From: Symbiodinium microadriaticum
Taxonomy: Eukaryota > Sar > Dinophyceae > Suessiales > Symbiodiniaceae
Assembly: GCA_001939145.1 (NCBI GenBank)
Contig: LSRX01001085.1
Coordinates: 146,034 to 210,033 of the forward strand
DNA: 64,000 nt
Reading direction: 5' to 3'
The translations under genes and the position numbers were made by a program. Each line of letters starts with the position of its first letter. Position 1 is the stretch's first letter. Below are positions 48,500-59,179 of this stretch, one piece after another. The notes under the pieces are model-generated. The model was not told where the DNA came from. It did not search any database and saw nothing but the letters and a program-made list of their open reading frames with translations.

Positions 48500-49300
48500 A
48501 ACTCCTATGATTCTAGTCGTAAGCCTGGGGGCTAGGTTTGGGACTCGACTTCGGATCAAAGCCCTGCTGCGGTTGGCAAGCTGACACCTTCGGCACCCTC
48601 CGCTTCCCATATGACCTTGCTGTGAGCCTCTGCACAGACAGGAGCCCATGCTACATGAGTGGCATAGGACGAGTAGCACTCGTGTAACTTGGGCTTGGGC
48701 TTTTCGGCTTTTTGCTCCTACAGTTTTGGGGTTCGGAGAGATGTGGAAGCGGCCAGGAAGTTGCAAACTTCGAGTGCGGAGTGTACACGCGGTGACCCTG
48801 CAACTTAGGTCCTAAGGTCCTTTTGCGAAGTTGCAAACAAGGCATGTTGAGTAGCGTCCACTGTGCTACACAGGCTGCATACAAGGGGAGGTCGCACTTT
48901 TTGCAGCTTCGTTTGAAAAGCTGTCCGATCTCTCGTCTCTCGGCGTGGCAACTTCTGTGCACCTAGGCAAGCCGATATTCTGAGGCTTGGCTTGAAAAAA
49001 GCAGCCCAGAGGCCATGCGGGGAATTCATCGGAAAGAATCAGAGGCACCGCCGTAGCTGAGATAATATGGGCGTTGCAGAAAATTCGGGTCCGTCCCTGA
49101 ATAGTCCGTGATCTAAGAACCGCCAAAAGGAACCCCTCCCTTTGCGAGACTGAGCGTTTGCTCCCTGGCTTGTGCTCTGCCTGCTGCTCTCGCATTTAAC
49201 TGCTCGGTGAAACGGGGTTTGTTCGCGAAGCGACGGGAGAGCTGCACACAAGTCACGAGCACAAGGCCTGGTATCGAACCGTATGCCGTACGGAAATCAT
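48500..49300. other. Intergenic spacer
   Basis: Between the zeta-type kinase and CSB. Several short frames but no domain evidence; probably the 3' UTR of the kinase gene and the upstream region of CSB. Confidence 0.4.
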
Positions 49301-49302
49301 GA

Positions 49303-50324
49303 TCATGCACCTTGCGATGCATCCTCCCGGTATATTTCGAAAACATCGGTGCAAACTTGTTCAATGCCATCCTCCAGAAGAGGACCCTCACCGCCACAAG
49401 AAACCTGCAAATCATTCCAATCCTTCTGCCCGGTCGTGCATACCATCCGCCACATCCCAGTGCACAGCCGAAGCATGGGGGCAAACATCATCAGTGCTAG
49501 CTCAAACTCTCTTGGATCGTAGCGTTTGCCTTGATCGGCGGCCCTTTTCCGGCCACGTTCGACGATGGTGTCCTTGTCCCCAAAAACTCCGATGATGTGG
49601 ATGTCGTATCCAGCTCCTCTTAGGCTCTCGGTCACGTCAACGCATTGGGAGCGCCGGAGGCATGTGCTCGGGATCAGCAAGTTCTTCCGGTCCTTCATGG
49701 CCGCCTCCAAGAGTTCCTGCTTCTCCTCGTTGATGTTCTCTCGGATGCCCAAGTAGGCACCCCACCTTCGACGTCCCAGTCCTAGAGTCCTAGAGCCCTA
49801 CCAAGCAAAAAATACAAAAGCGCAAAGCATGAGCCGCAAGCAAAGCCAGGCCACCACACACACCCGTGCTGACGCCCTTTCAGTATCGCTTTCTTATACC
49901 CGCCATGGGCATCACGGAACGCCTCTCCGTCTACCGTCACGTAGCCCTCCTGATCCATGCCCACCCATTTGGCAGCTTGCGGCGCAAGAGTGGACTTCCC
50001 GCAAGCACTGGGGCCTATAAGCCACATGGCGGAGGGCTTCTGAGAAGGCTTGGCATCAAAATAGCCACTGTTTGCATAGGCTTCTTTTAGCTCCTCCTCA
50101 TTGAAGGGCTTCCCCAGCTCACGGTCCAAGCTTTCGCCCATATCGAAGCCGATGAGCTCGCAAATATCGGCAGTAGCATCTCCAGAGACTACATCATCAC
50201 TGATAGAATCATCGGCTTCAGAAGTGTCAATGGTCCTTGGAAAATAATGAGGCAAGGTGTCCTCCTCCTGAACCTGGCACTCCACAGCATCAAGGCTCGC
50301 AGCGCCAGCTGATCGCTTGCCCAT
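49303..50324 (-). CDS. zeta-type P-loop kinase domain protein, two exons
   Basis: Start chosen at MGKRSAGAASLDAV (50324). Exon 1 runs to about 49868 and has an acidic N-terminal region, then Walker A (MWLIGPSACGKSTL), then VTVDGEAFRDAHGGYKKAI, the substrate-pocket pattern of the zeta-toxin/UDP-sugar kinase family. Exon 2 (about 49768-49303) continues with NINEEKQELLEAAMKDRKN, GYDIHIIGVFGDKDTIVERG and KRYDPREFEL. The family phosphorylates sugar nucleotides or related substrates using ATP. Eukaryotic algal members are common and their role is unknown, so I make no claim of toxicity. There is no antitoxin partner beside it. Introns here carry GT-rich ends. The exact C-terminus (stop at 49303) is plausible. 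Confidence 0.65.
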
Positions 50325-50329
50325 GCCCG

Positions 50330-52510
50330 TGCCCCTTCTTCGAAAGCAAAGGCCGGAGACGCCGAGGACGGTACCCTGCACAAGGCCAAGGCCACGGCTC
50401 CTCCGCGGAGGAGCAGGAGGTTGCCGGGTGCTCGGAGGGGAAGCTCCAGGTCCCAGAGGACCTAGAACGCAAGAACTGCAAGACCTCTGTGTGACGAGCA
50501 TCACTTCAAGCAAGGCTAAGGGCGTTCTTTGCACACAAACGCACTGGGGTTCGCGAGGCCAGGCTTGTGCCCGACACAAAGTGTACAGGACTATGACTAT
50601 GGTCAAGCTGGTGGCTGAAGTGCAGAGATGGCATCGGTCACAAGTTGTGTGCAGGTAGCCCCAAGAAGACCGAGAAGAGACCTGTGCTAGGTTTAGTGGT
50701 CATGCGCTGTCAAGTCGATTGCAGACGCACCTACGGGCAGAGCAGAAACTCTGTCATTTTGCTCCATATGCTTTTAGCACCGCCGCTTCTTTGCACACAT
50801 GGCTTCTCGGCGTGCCTGCACAAGCCAAGCAGAGATGCAGAAAATAGAAAATACTATACCGGCGGAGAATGAAAGCATCAGCCATTCTCGTAACTGAGCC
50901 ACCCGAGTGCAGGAAACGAGAAGGTGAGACCGTATCGGAAGGACAAGCGGAGTCAGCTTCAGAACGCTTTGTAAGCCCCACGCTAAAGAAGCTCCTAGGT
51001 ACGTTCTGTGCCGATTCTGCTCTGTTGTACGAGAACCTAGTCAGGCTACCTTTATATACTTTTATGATCTTTTATGTTCCGAAATTAATGTACATCTGTT
51101 TTCTGTAATATGCCATAATTTACTCTAATATGTTCGACAGCCCCAGCCACCCAGGCAGAGTGGGTTAGGCGGCTGAATAACACAGCAGGACTCGCACGCC
51201 AGCAGCCGTTTCAAAGGGTACCCCAAACTTCGAAAACCTGCCAGTTTCCGATACTCCGCCTGCTCATCGCGACCGCGACCGGCTCCTCGCTGGAGCCCTC
51301 TGAGGCCTCTCGGACCATCGGTGTGAAAACCATGCCCATAGCCAAAGCACTCAATACGCAACGCAAAAGGAGACCGCTCTCCATCATTTCGTGGAGCCCT
51401 ATCTGAGTTGGGGAACCTTCCATCATTTAGATTCCAAGTTTTTAAACACTGAAACCCCGGATCGTTGTACCTCAGTCGGGACGCCGGCCTACAACAGAAT
51501 GGCGGAAAAAACAAAATACACCGTTCAAACTGCATCCCGGCTGAATCTCCCGTCAAATTTGCTGCTTGGGCCATGTTATGGATTTTTTGCCTGATACATT
51601 ATGATGGATAAAAATAGCAACCTTTTCGGCTCCCGCATGCCAGCTCCCATTAATGGTAAGAAAAGTTATACAAGTAATACTAGCGGCAATAGTATCAGTA
51701 ATAATATTGGTATGGGTTTTTGCCTGCTACATTATGATGGTTTTGGCTTAATCCGAGGGACTGATTAATAAAATGGCTCACATCTAAAGAAATGTTTTCG
51801 GGTCCGGAATGGGTCGGAAGAGGAGTTTCAATTGCGGGTGGATTTCGTGTCGGGAAAAGGTACCACATTTTAAAAAAATTGGAGGTCTAAGGTTTCAGGG
51901 GTTCAAAGTTTCACTTTCGTTGGCTTGCTTCTCTAACACGAAAGCAACGCTTCTCTGGGACCCGGCTCTGCCAGCAGCAGAGGCTGCCCTCCGAGCCCAA
52001 GCTTTCCTAAACCCTATCTTAAAGCAACGGGCCCCGGGTCCTGCGAAGTCTCTCCAGAGCCGCCTTTTGCTTGTCCATCTTCGCTGCAGCGGCGCTTCCT
52101 GCGCGCGCCGCACCTGCAGGGGCTTAGGGCCTTCTATAGACCCCTTGTAGCCAGTTTAAAAACCCTTTTCGAAATCTCAAGACCCTACCCGAGATTATAC
52201 GATTCAAGGGGGTTTAGGGCCAGGGCTTTAGGCCTTGGAAGTGGGACTCGCTCTTGGCGAGGCGGTTCACGGGTTCAGGTTTTCAGCATTCAGGCTTTAG
52301 GGCTTCGGGGTTTGGGAGTTTAGAGCTTCGACTCTCGCACTCGTTCTAGATGCGTCACGCTCTCGGCAAAATATGGAAATTATCGAAAAAAGTACAAAGC
52401 CGAAAGCCAGACTAGATGCAGGTACGCGATCGAAGGGAACCCAGCTCAATACGGGACCGGGCTTCAACTCATGGAGTGTGGGTTCTTGGTAACGCTCGCC
52501 GGGCCAACTT
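50330..52510. other. Gene-less spacer
   Basis: No supported gene. It contains the TTCGACTCTCGCACTCG motif at about 52327. Short frames lack domains. Confidence 0.4.
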
Positions 52511-52514
52511 GGCT

Positions 52515-53090
52515 TCACTGGCCTTTCCGCTTCTTTCGGCCGAACTCGTCGACTTCTTCGTCGTCCGAATTCCAATCCTTCTTCGGTTCCTGAGGCGGGT
52601 TTTGTGCGTGACCCTGTTGAGACAATTAACGGTACTTAACGGTGATCTTGCTTCTGGTACATACAGCTGATGTTTGTTGATGGTCTTGACATGCCAGCTG
52701 GCAGGTATGGTTTCCACATCATTTGCGCAATACCAGCAATGCCACAAAATATGTTTTGTTACTGCAAATAAGAACCGTCCCTTGCCCATCCTATTGCATC
52801 CCCACAAGTACGGATACACATGCACTCACCAGACTTCCTGATCACCCTATATACACAGATGGAACCAGTATCTTTGCATGATGCCACGACCATACATTCG
52901 TACACACAACCTCGCTCATCGCATTACTCCGCCTCACCTGGATGATTGAAATCATCTTCCGAGTCTGACTTTTCGAACTTGCTGCATGCACATTCCAAGC
53001 GATGCGTCAGTGGCAGAGGTAGCAGCAAGCGATGCATGGGGCGCTTCATGACGTTCCTTTTCTGCGCATCAAATGTGCGAATATCAAAAG
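52515..53090 (-). CDS. unrecognised protein with acidic/basic C-terminal tail, partial
   Basis: Likely last exon 52613-52515: a CAG acceptor, then QNPPQEPKKDWNSDDEEVDE and FGRKKRKGQ, then stop. An upstream open segment (about 53090-52938) encodes FDIRTFDAQKRNVMKRP and later SKFEKSDSEDDFNHP, before a GTGAGG donor. The donor and acceptor phases do not match directly, so an exon may be missing between them. The acidic run followed by KKRK suggests a nuclear or RNA-associated protein (inference). The family is not recognised. Confidence 0.3.
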
Positions 53091-53099
53091 CACAATAAC

Positions 53100-54090
53100 T
53101 TATCGAATGGAGTTGCTAGCTGTCCCGACATTCTCAGAACCACTCACATCTACCCGGCTATTGACTTTCTGCACGAGTTTTCAGCGCTGTGCGATACGTA
53201 CTTCGAGTCTAGCACACGAACACATGCGTACCGCTCGTGCTGATGCATTTGCATTAAGGCCGGCAGGTCTTCTATAGGAGGCAAACCAATGAAAAAAAGC
53301 ATCGGTGCTCCTGCGTTTAGGGCCACTAGCTCTGAAGATTATCGGCGAGACCAAAGGCCAGCCTCATGCAGGCCGATCTGCATGGACCGAAGCTCCGAAA
53401 CCGTCCAGGCCATTTTTCTACCCTATACCATAACAACCTAAAAAAGCGGTGAGCTAAACCATAACCTAAGCATACCTAAACTCTATACATACACCGTGCA
53501 ATACAAGCCCGAAGGCACCCCCCCATTAAGCACCAGTCTTTCAAGCCGACCGAGGCGCATCCGGATCTGGACGATCGAAGTGGCCTCCTAGGCGACCTGC
53601 GCGTCCGCCTTCGCTCGACGCCGGTGGAACGTCGACCCAATTGGGATTCTCCTTCTTGCCTCAGCTAGGGTTCGGCTTCGCAGTGCATCCATCTTTCTTC
53701 CTGTGTCCTAAGGCCCTAAGGCACGTCGTGGGTGATTCAGCCCTGGTCTTTGCTTTCGCGGGCTGCAGCGTTGCGATGGAACATTGACAGTGCTGACGCA
53801 AATCCGCGAGGGAAGTCCTTGTAAAAACAAGGGCGGAAATCCGCAAGCTTCCCGAAAATCCGATGGTCTCCCCGAATAATGTTTCGGGGGCTGTACAGCT
53901 GACCGACAAGCTAAGACCCAAACCGATGCTGTTCCGTTTCGAACCGCGATTCTAGAGTCGAAAATCTGCTCAAGATTGTGAACTCAGAAAAACTCAACCA
54001 GCCACTCATGTCCAGATCACTTCCAGGGGGTGATGTGGACACGTGCAATGTGGTCTGATGTCTGGAGAGAAATGTATTTCATGCCGGTAC
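53100..54090. other. Gene-less spacer
   Basis: No domain-bearing frame is seen. The right part is the presumed 3' UTR of the cyclase gene. Confidence 0.4.
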
Positions 54091-55935
54091 TCATGCAGCA
54101 GTTCCATGAAGCTGCTGCTTCTGCTCGAACTGCTGCTCGGTCAGGAGACCCTCGTCTCTGAGTTCCCTCAACAGGTCCAGCTTTGCAGCGGCAAGCTTGG
54201 CCAGCCCCGCATCAGCCTCCGCCTTCTTCTGCAGCTTCTTGGCCTGAGGGTCCTCTAGGCCCACGTCCACACAGTGCTCCTCGACACCGCGGCCAGCGCG
54301 CGGGTACTTGGCGACCAGATCCTTATACTCGTGCATCCTCCGCCCGAGCATCTCCTCTGAGAGGTCATTCAAGTAGCCCGAGAAGCCCAAAGGCTTGGGA
54401 ATAGGAGCACACAAGTTGCCACCTCGCTTCTCCACGATGGCCAGCTGAGTCTTCCAGACCATCTGGTCGTCGTCCATCACTGGGTGGTACAAGGAGAGCT
54501 CGCAATCTGAGATCACCTTCAGGATGCGGTGCATCTCCTCCTCGGAAACCCAGCCCTCCACGAACGAGAGGTATGCCCCGAAGCCCATGCAGGTGCCGAC
54601 GGCCTGCCCGTGCAGCATGCCTGCTGGCAGCTCATAGCCAGGGCACCACGTGTGTCCATACGCGTGCGGTCGGCACTGATGGGTCTCCCAAAGGTTGCCA
54701 TACTCAGACCGCACGTATCCCTCCATTGCCTTCCCGACGATAAGGTCGCAAACGTCTTGGAACTCGGGGTCATCGACGCTGTCGCCTTCGGTCCCGAACT
54801 TAGTCTGCACAGCCCGGACACCATGGCGTTCCAGAAGCTCGAACAGGGAGAGGTCTTTCATGACCGCCATCTTGATGATCTCTGCCACGCCATGGCGCAA
54901 CCATCCGGGATGCAGAGTCTTCCAGAAGCCTCGATCTGTGATCGTCAGCACCGGTGGGTGGTAGGAGCCGTAAAGGTTCTTGTAGTCGTAGCCGTTGCAG
55001 CACACGCGAGGTGACGGGCCTGCATCGATCCCTGAGACGATGGACGTGCAAAGCATCAAATACGGAGTGTTCCTGGAATACAGGGATGTAGCAAAGCCTG
55101 CGATGTCTGCGATCACTCCACCGCCCACGACCAGAAGAGGTTCATGGCGGCCAAGGGAATACTTCTTCATTGCTACCAGAATCCTCTCGACGTCCTCGAT
55201 GCCCTTGTCGACTTCGTTGCCGCTGAAAACCAGCTTGGTGAGCTCGATGTTGTGGGCCGCGAAGTACTGGTCGATCTCCGCCCCGTAATGCTCGTCCACC
55301 TTGTCGTCGACCACGGCCACACACCGGCCAAGGGGCTTGTAGACATCGTAGAGCAAGTGATTGGAGGGGTCCAAAACCTTCCGGGCAATCTTGATGGTGG
55401 TGGTGATGGTGGTGCTCATCACAGCCTCGATAGTAGAAGCGTCCTTCGTGGCTAAGGTCTGGGCATCGCACTGCCTGTAGATCGAAGTGGGATACACAGC
55501 ATGCGGATCTGCATCTTCCAGGTGGGCAGCGTTCTCCATGTACCTGGCATAAACCTCTGCTGGAAGACGCTTACTCACTTCCTTCACAGCCTCCAGGTGT
55601 CGAGGGGACTTGCCCAGCCTCTCCTCAAATGCCCTGAGGTCCTGTGTGATGTCTGTCATGATGCACTCGGAAACATTGGCCATCAGGATCGCCAGCTGGC
55701 TGACGGGCAAGTTCCAGAAGTACTTCAACTGCTTGAGGGAGTGCAACAAGTCCAAGTCATCCTTGAACGCAGAGCCAAACTCGTGCGAAAAGACTGGCAA
55801 TCGGGACAGGGACACCAGCGCGTGGCGCACATCCTCGTCACAAAGAACATCCTGCAGCTGCTCCTCAGCGAGCTTCTCCGTCGAGACGATGTCCTTCATG
55901 GCCTTGAGCGCCGCCCGCATCGAGGTCGTGATCAT
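54091..55935 (-). CDS. DDGS/EEVS-like sugar phosphate cyclase with C-terminal SHOCT-like tail
   Basis: Member of the 3-dehydroquinate-synthase fold family. By resemblance it belongs with the demethyl-4-deoxygadusol / 2-epi-5-epi-valiolone synthases that cyclise sedoheptulose 7-phosphate on the way to mycosporine-like sunscreens. Counting from Met at 55935 (MITTSMRAAL), the protein has 614 residues. An N-terminal helical extension covers about 1-180. The cyclase domain runs from about 183 to 530, with LLVVGGGVIADIAGF (NAD-binding), GSYHPP, GVAEIIKMAVMKD (Glu352), AYGHTW (His428) and MLHGQAVG (His442) as Zn ligands. Residues about 585-610 (LDLLRELRDEGLLTEQQFEQ) match the SHOCT pattern. No O-methyltransferase is fused or adjacent. 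The frame is open up to 56064, but that part overlaps the LINE and is probably non-coding. The exact product (DDG versus epi-valiolone) is not decidable here. Confidence 0.8.
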   Translation of the reverse strand: MITTSMRAALKAMKDIVSTEKLAEEQLQDVLCDEDVRHALVSLSRLPVFSHEFGSAFKDDLDLLHSLKQLKYFWNLPVSQLAILMANVSECIMTDITQDLRAFEERLGKSPRHLEAVKEVSKRLPAEVYARYMENAAHLEDADPHAVYPTSIYRQCDAQTLATKDASTIEAVMSTTITTTIKIARKVLDPSNHLLYDVYKPLGRCVAVVDDKVDEHYGAEIDQYFAAHNIELTKLVFSGNEVDKGIEDVERILVAMKKYSLGRHEPLLVVGGGVIADIAGFATSLYSRNTPYLMLCTSIVSGIDAGPSPRVCCNGYDYKNLYGSYHPPVLTITDRGFWKTLHPGWLRHGVAEIIKMAVMKDLSLFELLERHGVRAVQTKFGTEGDSVDDPEFQDVCDLIVGKAMEGYVRSEYGNLWETHQCRPHAYGHTWCPGYELPAGMLHGQAVGTCMGFGAYLSFVEGWVSEEEMHRILKVISDCELSLYHPVMDDDQMVWKTQLAIVEKRGGNLCAPIPKPLGFSGYLNDLSEEMLGRRMHEYKDLVAKYPRAGRGVEEHCVDVGLEDPQAKKLQKKAEADAGLAKLAAAKLDLLRELRDEGLLTEQQFEQKQQLHGTAA

Positions 55936-56042
55936 CACGATATTGATCTTGTCAAGCTTGTAGTAATTATGAAAAGGTTGTGGAACAGCAGGGTGCGAAA
56001 CATGACTGAAACCCCTAACTGCTCCGGTGCAAGGAGAGGGCA

Positions 56043-57640
56043 CTAGGCAGCCTCTGCAACCCACTGGGAGTACCGCGACGCAACAGCATTAGCGGCACGA
56101 AGAAACCGAGTCTCCCGATCACGAGCATCACCAAGTCGACGATACCAATCTCGACGATCAGAGCCCTGCCATGCCAGTAGCACGCAGCGCTTGGCTTCAG
56201 CATCGGCGACAGCATTGAGCTGCCGTGCGCGAGCCTCCGAGATGCCATCAGGAGGACGCCAAGCGCTGGATACTCGCCCATGAGCCGGCACCCACGAGCA
56301 GGTCAGAACAGTACCAGAGCGACGCAGCGCAGCGGCGGCAGCGCAAATCCGGCTCGAAAGCACACTGAAAGGGCCTTGGTACGATGGCTCGCACACCCTC
56401 AACGCAGCCTGACAATCACAGATCACCTGCACCGCGGGGAGGGAAGCACACACGGCCAAGATCGCGAGCGCCTCGTGGAGAGCGACCAGGGCAAAAACCT
56501 CGGCGAGGAATGGCAGGTGATCCTCCGTCTCGAGCAGAGAAGAAGAAACGCCAGCAGACTCGACGGCAACGGCCCAACCGGCAACGGAATCCTTGGCGGA
56601 GCCATCAGAAGCGCAAAGCAGCAGCGTGGGGCTGCCACTGAGTGCGACCTGCAGCAACTGCACCAACCCATCCCGAGCCACAGGGAACGGGCGAGCCGGA
56701 GGAGGAGGCGGCATCTCCGGAACCGCAACGGCCAACAACCTTTCCTCGGCACGATCGACAGGGTCTCCGACCCCGTGGTCCCGGCGAATGGACTCCAATT
56801 CTGGGCACTGAAACATCAGGTGCGGTCTGCTCGGAAACTCCCGCCCGCAGAAGCATCGGATGTGCCACTGAGACTTGGGCCGCCGTTGCACCGCATTCTG
56901 GAACCACACGGAGCAACCCGACCCTAAACAAACCTGCCTGGCCTGCCTAGAGACACCCTGGGCGAAGAACACCTGCCGGTGGGCCCGGGCGCACAAGGCA
57001 AGATGGCCGGCAGGCTTCGGTAAGACAATGCCTTGGGCAAGAGCAGGGTCCTCGGGACGGTGCAGCGAGGTGGCAACGCGACAAACCTCGGCCAAGGCAG
57101 TACGCTTGAACTCATGCTCCAACCAGCAACGCAACAGCGACAAACTGTCGACCCCAATGCGAAAGCTGCGAAGATGACCACCACCGTCCCTCCGATGAAT
57201 GTTAGCCCCATCGGCAGAGGCCCACCACGACCAGTGCTGAAGGACGGTAGCAGCACCAGGGAGAAGCACTGGCCACTGCTTAACCGCAAAGCGGAGGCAG
57301 ACATGCTCATGCCACACCGGAAGCCGCAGTTGCCACCGGACAGCCGCCTGCAGCGCGGCCCACTCGAAAGCAAAGCGAGGGTCGCAACCCCAGCCGAAGA
57401 TCTCGAACACCAGGGCCCGAGGACAGTTCTTAAGGGCAATCTGCCCGACGAGGGCCAAGCATATCTCAGTGCGCAGAGCAGCGAAGTCGAACGGCACCTC
57501 AGTAGCAACAGCCGCAATCCACGTGAATTTGGCCGTAACCAAAGACCGCAGAATGGAAGCACGAGCCCCATACGCAAGACCGAGCACACGCAGGAACCGG
57601 CAGCGAAGCCGGAGCTCCTCGACGGTAACNTCCTCGCGCG
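56043..57640 (-). pseudogene. 5'-truncated LINE: RT C-terminus and RNase H
   Basis: A 514-codon frame. The N-terminal part resembles the RT thumb and connection (YGARASILRSLVTAKFTW). A Cys/His knuckle follows (IRCFCGREFPSRPHLMFQCP), then an RNase H domain with all acidic positions visible: LLCASDGSAKDSVAGWA, FLAEVFALVALHEAL, VICDCQAALRVC and LNAVADAEAK. RNase H-bearing LINEs use it to remove the RNA template. The catalytic RT motifs are absent: the frame breaks near the single N at 57630. The stop is at 56043, only 107 bp upstream of the cyclase start codon. Confidence 0.8.
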
Positions 57641-57644
57641 CCTC

Positions 57645-58180
57645 CGCTGCCTCCGCTTGATGCGCTGGGGACTCTTGGGGCCAAGCCTGGCCGGTCAGTG
57701 CCCCGCAGTGCCGGGGCCCAAGAAGCGGAGTTGCTCGCGACGAAGGCTTCCATGTCCAAGAATGTCCCGGTTTGTAGGCGAAGATCCGGCTGCTGTTGGC
57801 AAAGCCTACTCCTAAGGCCTCCCGGGTTCTCGGTTGAGCAAAATGCTTTGCGGCCGTAGCAATTTTTGGCGTTCGACTCTCACAGCGAACCTGGGGGTTT
57901 TCAGGTTTGGGGTTTTGGGCTGTCGACTCTCACAACTTGGACTGGCGAGAATTGCTTTGAGGAGACTAAGCCGGTCTAGGACGCTAGATACCCTAGTAGC
58001 TTGGAAATGTCGCCTGCCCGCTCCAGTCCGAAAGCCGGGATCGGAACGTCTTAAAGATCCGCGACATTCCGGACTGCAGAAGCGCTGCTAAGCAAAGAAC
58101 TCCAACAAAGATTCAGTTCCCGTGCTCCAGGTGGGCTTCTTTACTTCATTGATGTCATTGGTCGTGGGCGGGTGCTATAT
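57645..58180. other. Spacer
   Basis: Holds two copies of the GTCGACTCTCAC/TTCGACTCTCAC motif (57871, 57922) and the left part of the duplicated zinc-finger locus (from about 58020). Confidence 0.5.
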
Positions 58181-58870
58181 TTAGCTAGGGCCACAGGAGG
58201 TCAAATGAGGACTTCCAATCCGGAGCCGGGCCGCACGCTGTGCAAAACCTCTCGGTGCCAAAGTTGAAGGCGCCACAAAAACGACAGGTCCAGTCCGCGT
58301 TCACGTTGGCCCCGCAGTCTTTCTTGCCCGTCCGCCAGTCTGGCATAACTTGTTCTTTTGTCTGAGGTGGTCTTTCCGTCGAGCATGACAGGCAGTTCTT
58401 GCGCTTCTTGAAGTTCAGCGTCTTACAATTAGGACATTTCCAATCTCTGGGGTCATATGTCCCAGGCGCTGGCGGGCGATTCGTCATGAAAGCAGGACTG
58501 TGACATGACACTTGCTTGGGCCGAGAATTACAAGCCAAACAATAACAAGCACAAAACGCCAAAGAACTGTGGCAACTGCAACTGCCCCGAGCTGCATCGT
58601 CCCTACCTGTTATGTCAGAAAACATCAGCCGCGTTCCTGCAAACACGCGCACACTTTCTTGCACACCGCAGTCGACAGCCTTTGGACAGCCAGAGGGACC
58701 CTGAAGGCTTCAGGCTGCACATGAGCGGGCGCGGCCAGGCTCCTGCCAATCCCACGCACCTCAGGTTGTTCAGGCATTGTCCGAGCCACTCCGGTTTGCT
58801 TTTTGCATTTGTGGCAAACGCTGAAGGCTGCTACTCTCTCAGAAGCTGAACCCACTCCTGGGACAGACCA
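58020..58870. repeat. Zinc-finger locus tandem duplication, copy 1
   Basis: Blocks at 58021-58130, 58505-58660 and 58735-58870 are each repeated in the same order about 0.95-1.2 kb downstream (59186-59370, 59449-59590, 59715-59830). Confidence 0.8.
58185..58487 (-). CDS. RanBP2-type zinc-finger protein, two fingers
   Basis: Start at MTNRPPAPGTYDPRDWK (58487), 100 residues. Two RanBP2-type fingers with W-x-C-x2-C-x10-C-x2-C spacing are visible: DWKCPNCKTLNFKKRKNCLS and DWTCRFCGAFNFGTERFCTA. This fold binds single-stranded RNA (GGU-type) in splicing factors or ubiquitin in other proteins. The N-F after the second Cys pair favours RNA binding (inference). The upstream AG at about 58500 (GACAG region) could be the trans-splice acceptor. 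A decayed second copy of the locus lies at 59180-59850. Confidence 0.65.
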   Translation of the reverse strand: MTNRPPAPGTYDPRDWKCPNCKTLNFKKRKNCLSCSTERPPQTKEQVMPDWRTGKKDCGANVNADWTCRFCGAFNFGTERFCTACGPAPDWKSSFDLLWP

Positions 58871-58904
58871 GACGCAGCTACTGCAACTGTTGCAACGACA
58901 CGTT

Positions 58905-59110
58905 TTGCATGGATGGAGGAGGGGATGGAGGGATGGACGGAGGGATGGAGGGATGGAGGGATGGATGGATGGGTGGGTGGGTGGATGGATTCATGGATGC
59001 ATGCATGCATGCATTCATCATGTATGTATACATACATACTCACACACACACATACATACCTACCTACCTACCTACCTACCTACATACATACATACATACA
59101 TAGATACATA
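58905..59110. repeat. GGAT / CATA / CTAC tetranucleotide microsatellites
   Basis: GGATGGAGGGATGGA at 58912-58990, then ATGCATGCATGC, then CATACATA and CTACCTAC runs to 59110. It separates the two copies of the duplicated locus. Confidence 0.9.
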
Positions 59111-59179
59111 CGTACATACATACAGAGGTGTATTCACGATGCGTGTACAGCAGAGACTGCTCCAAAACACCGTCTCTGC

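Noticed and set aside
56280..57815. Plus-strand frames of 215 and 260 codons over the LINE/RNase H region
   Set aside because: They are antisense to a frame with recognisable RNase H motifs and have low-complexity Arg/Pro-rich content.
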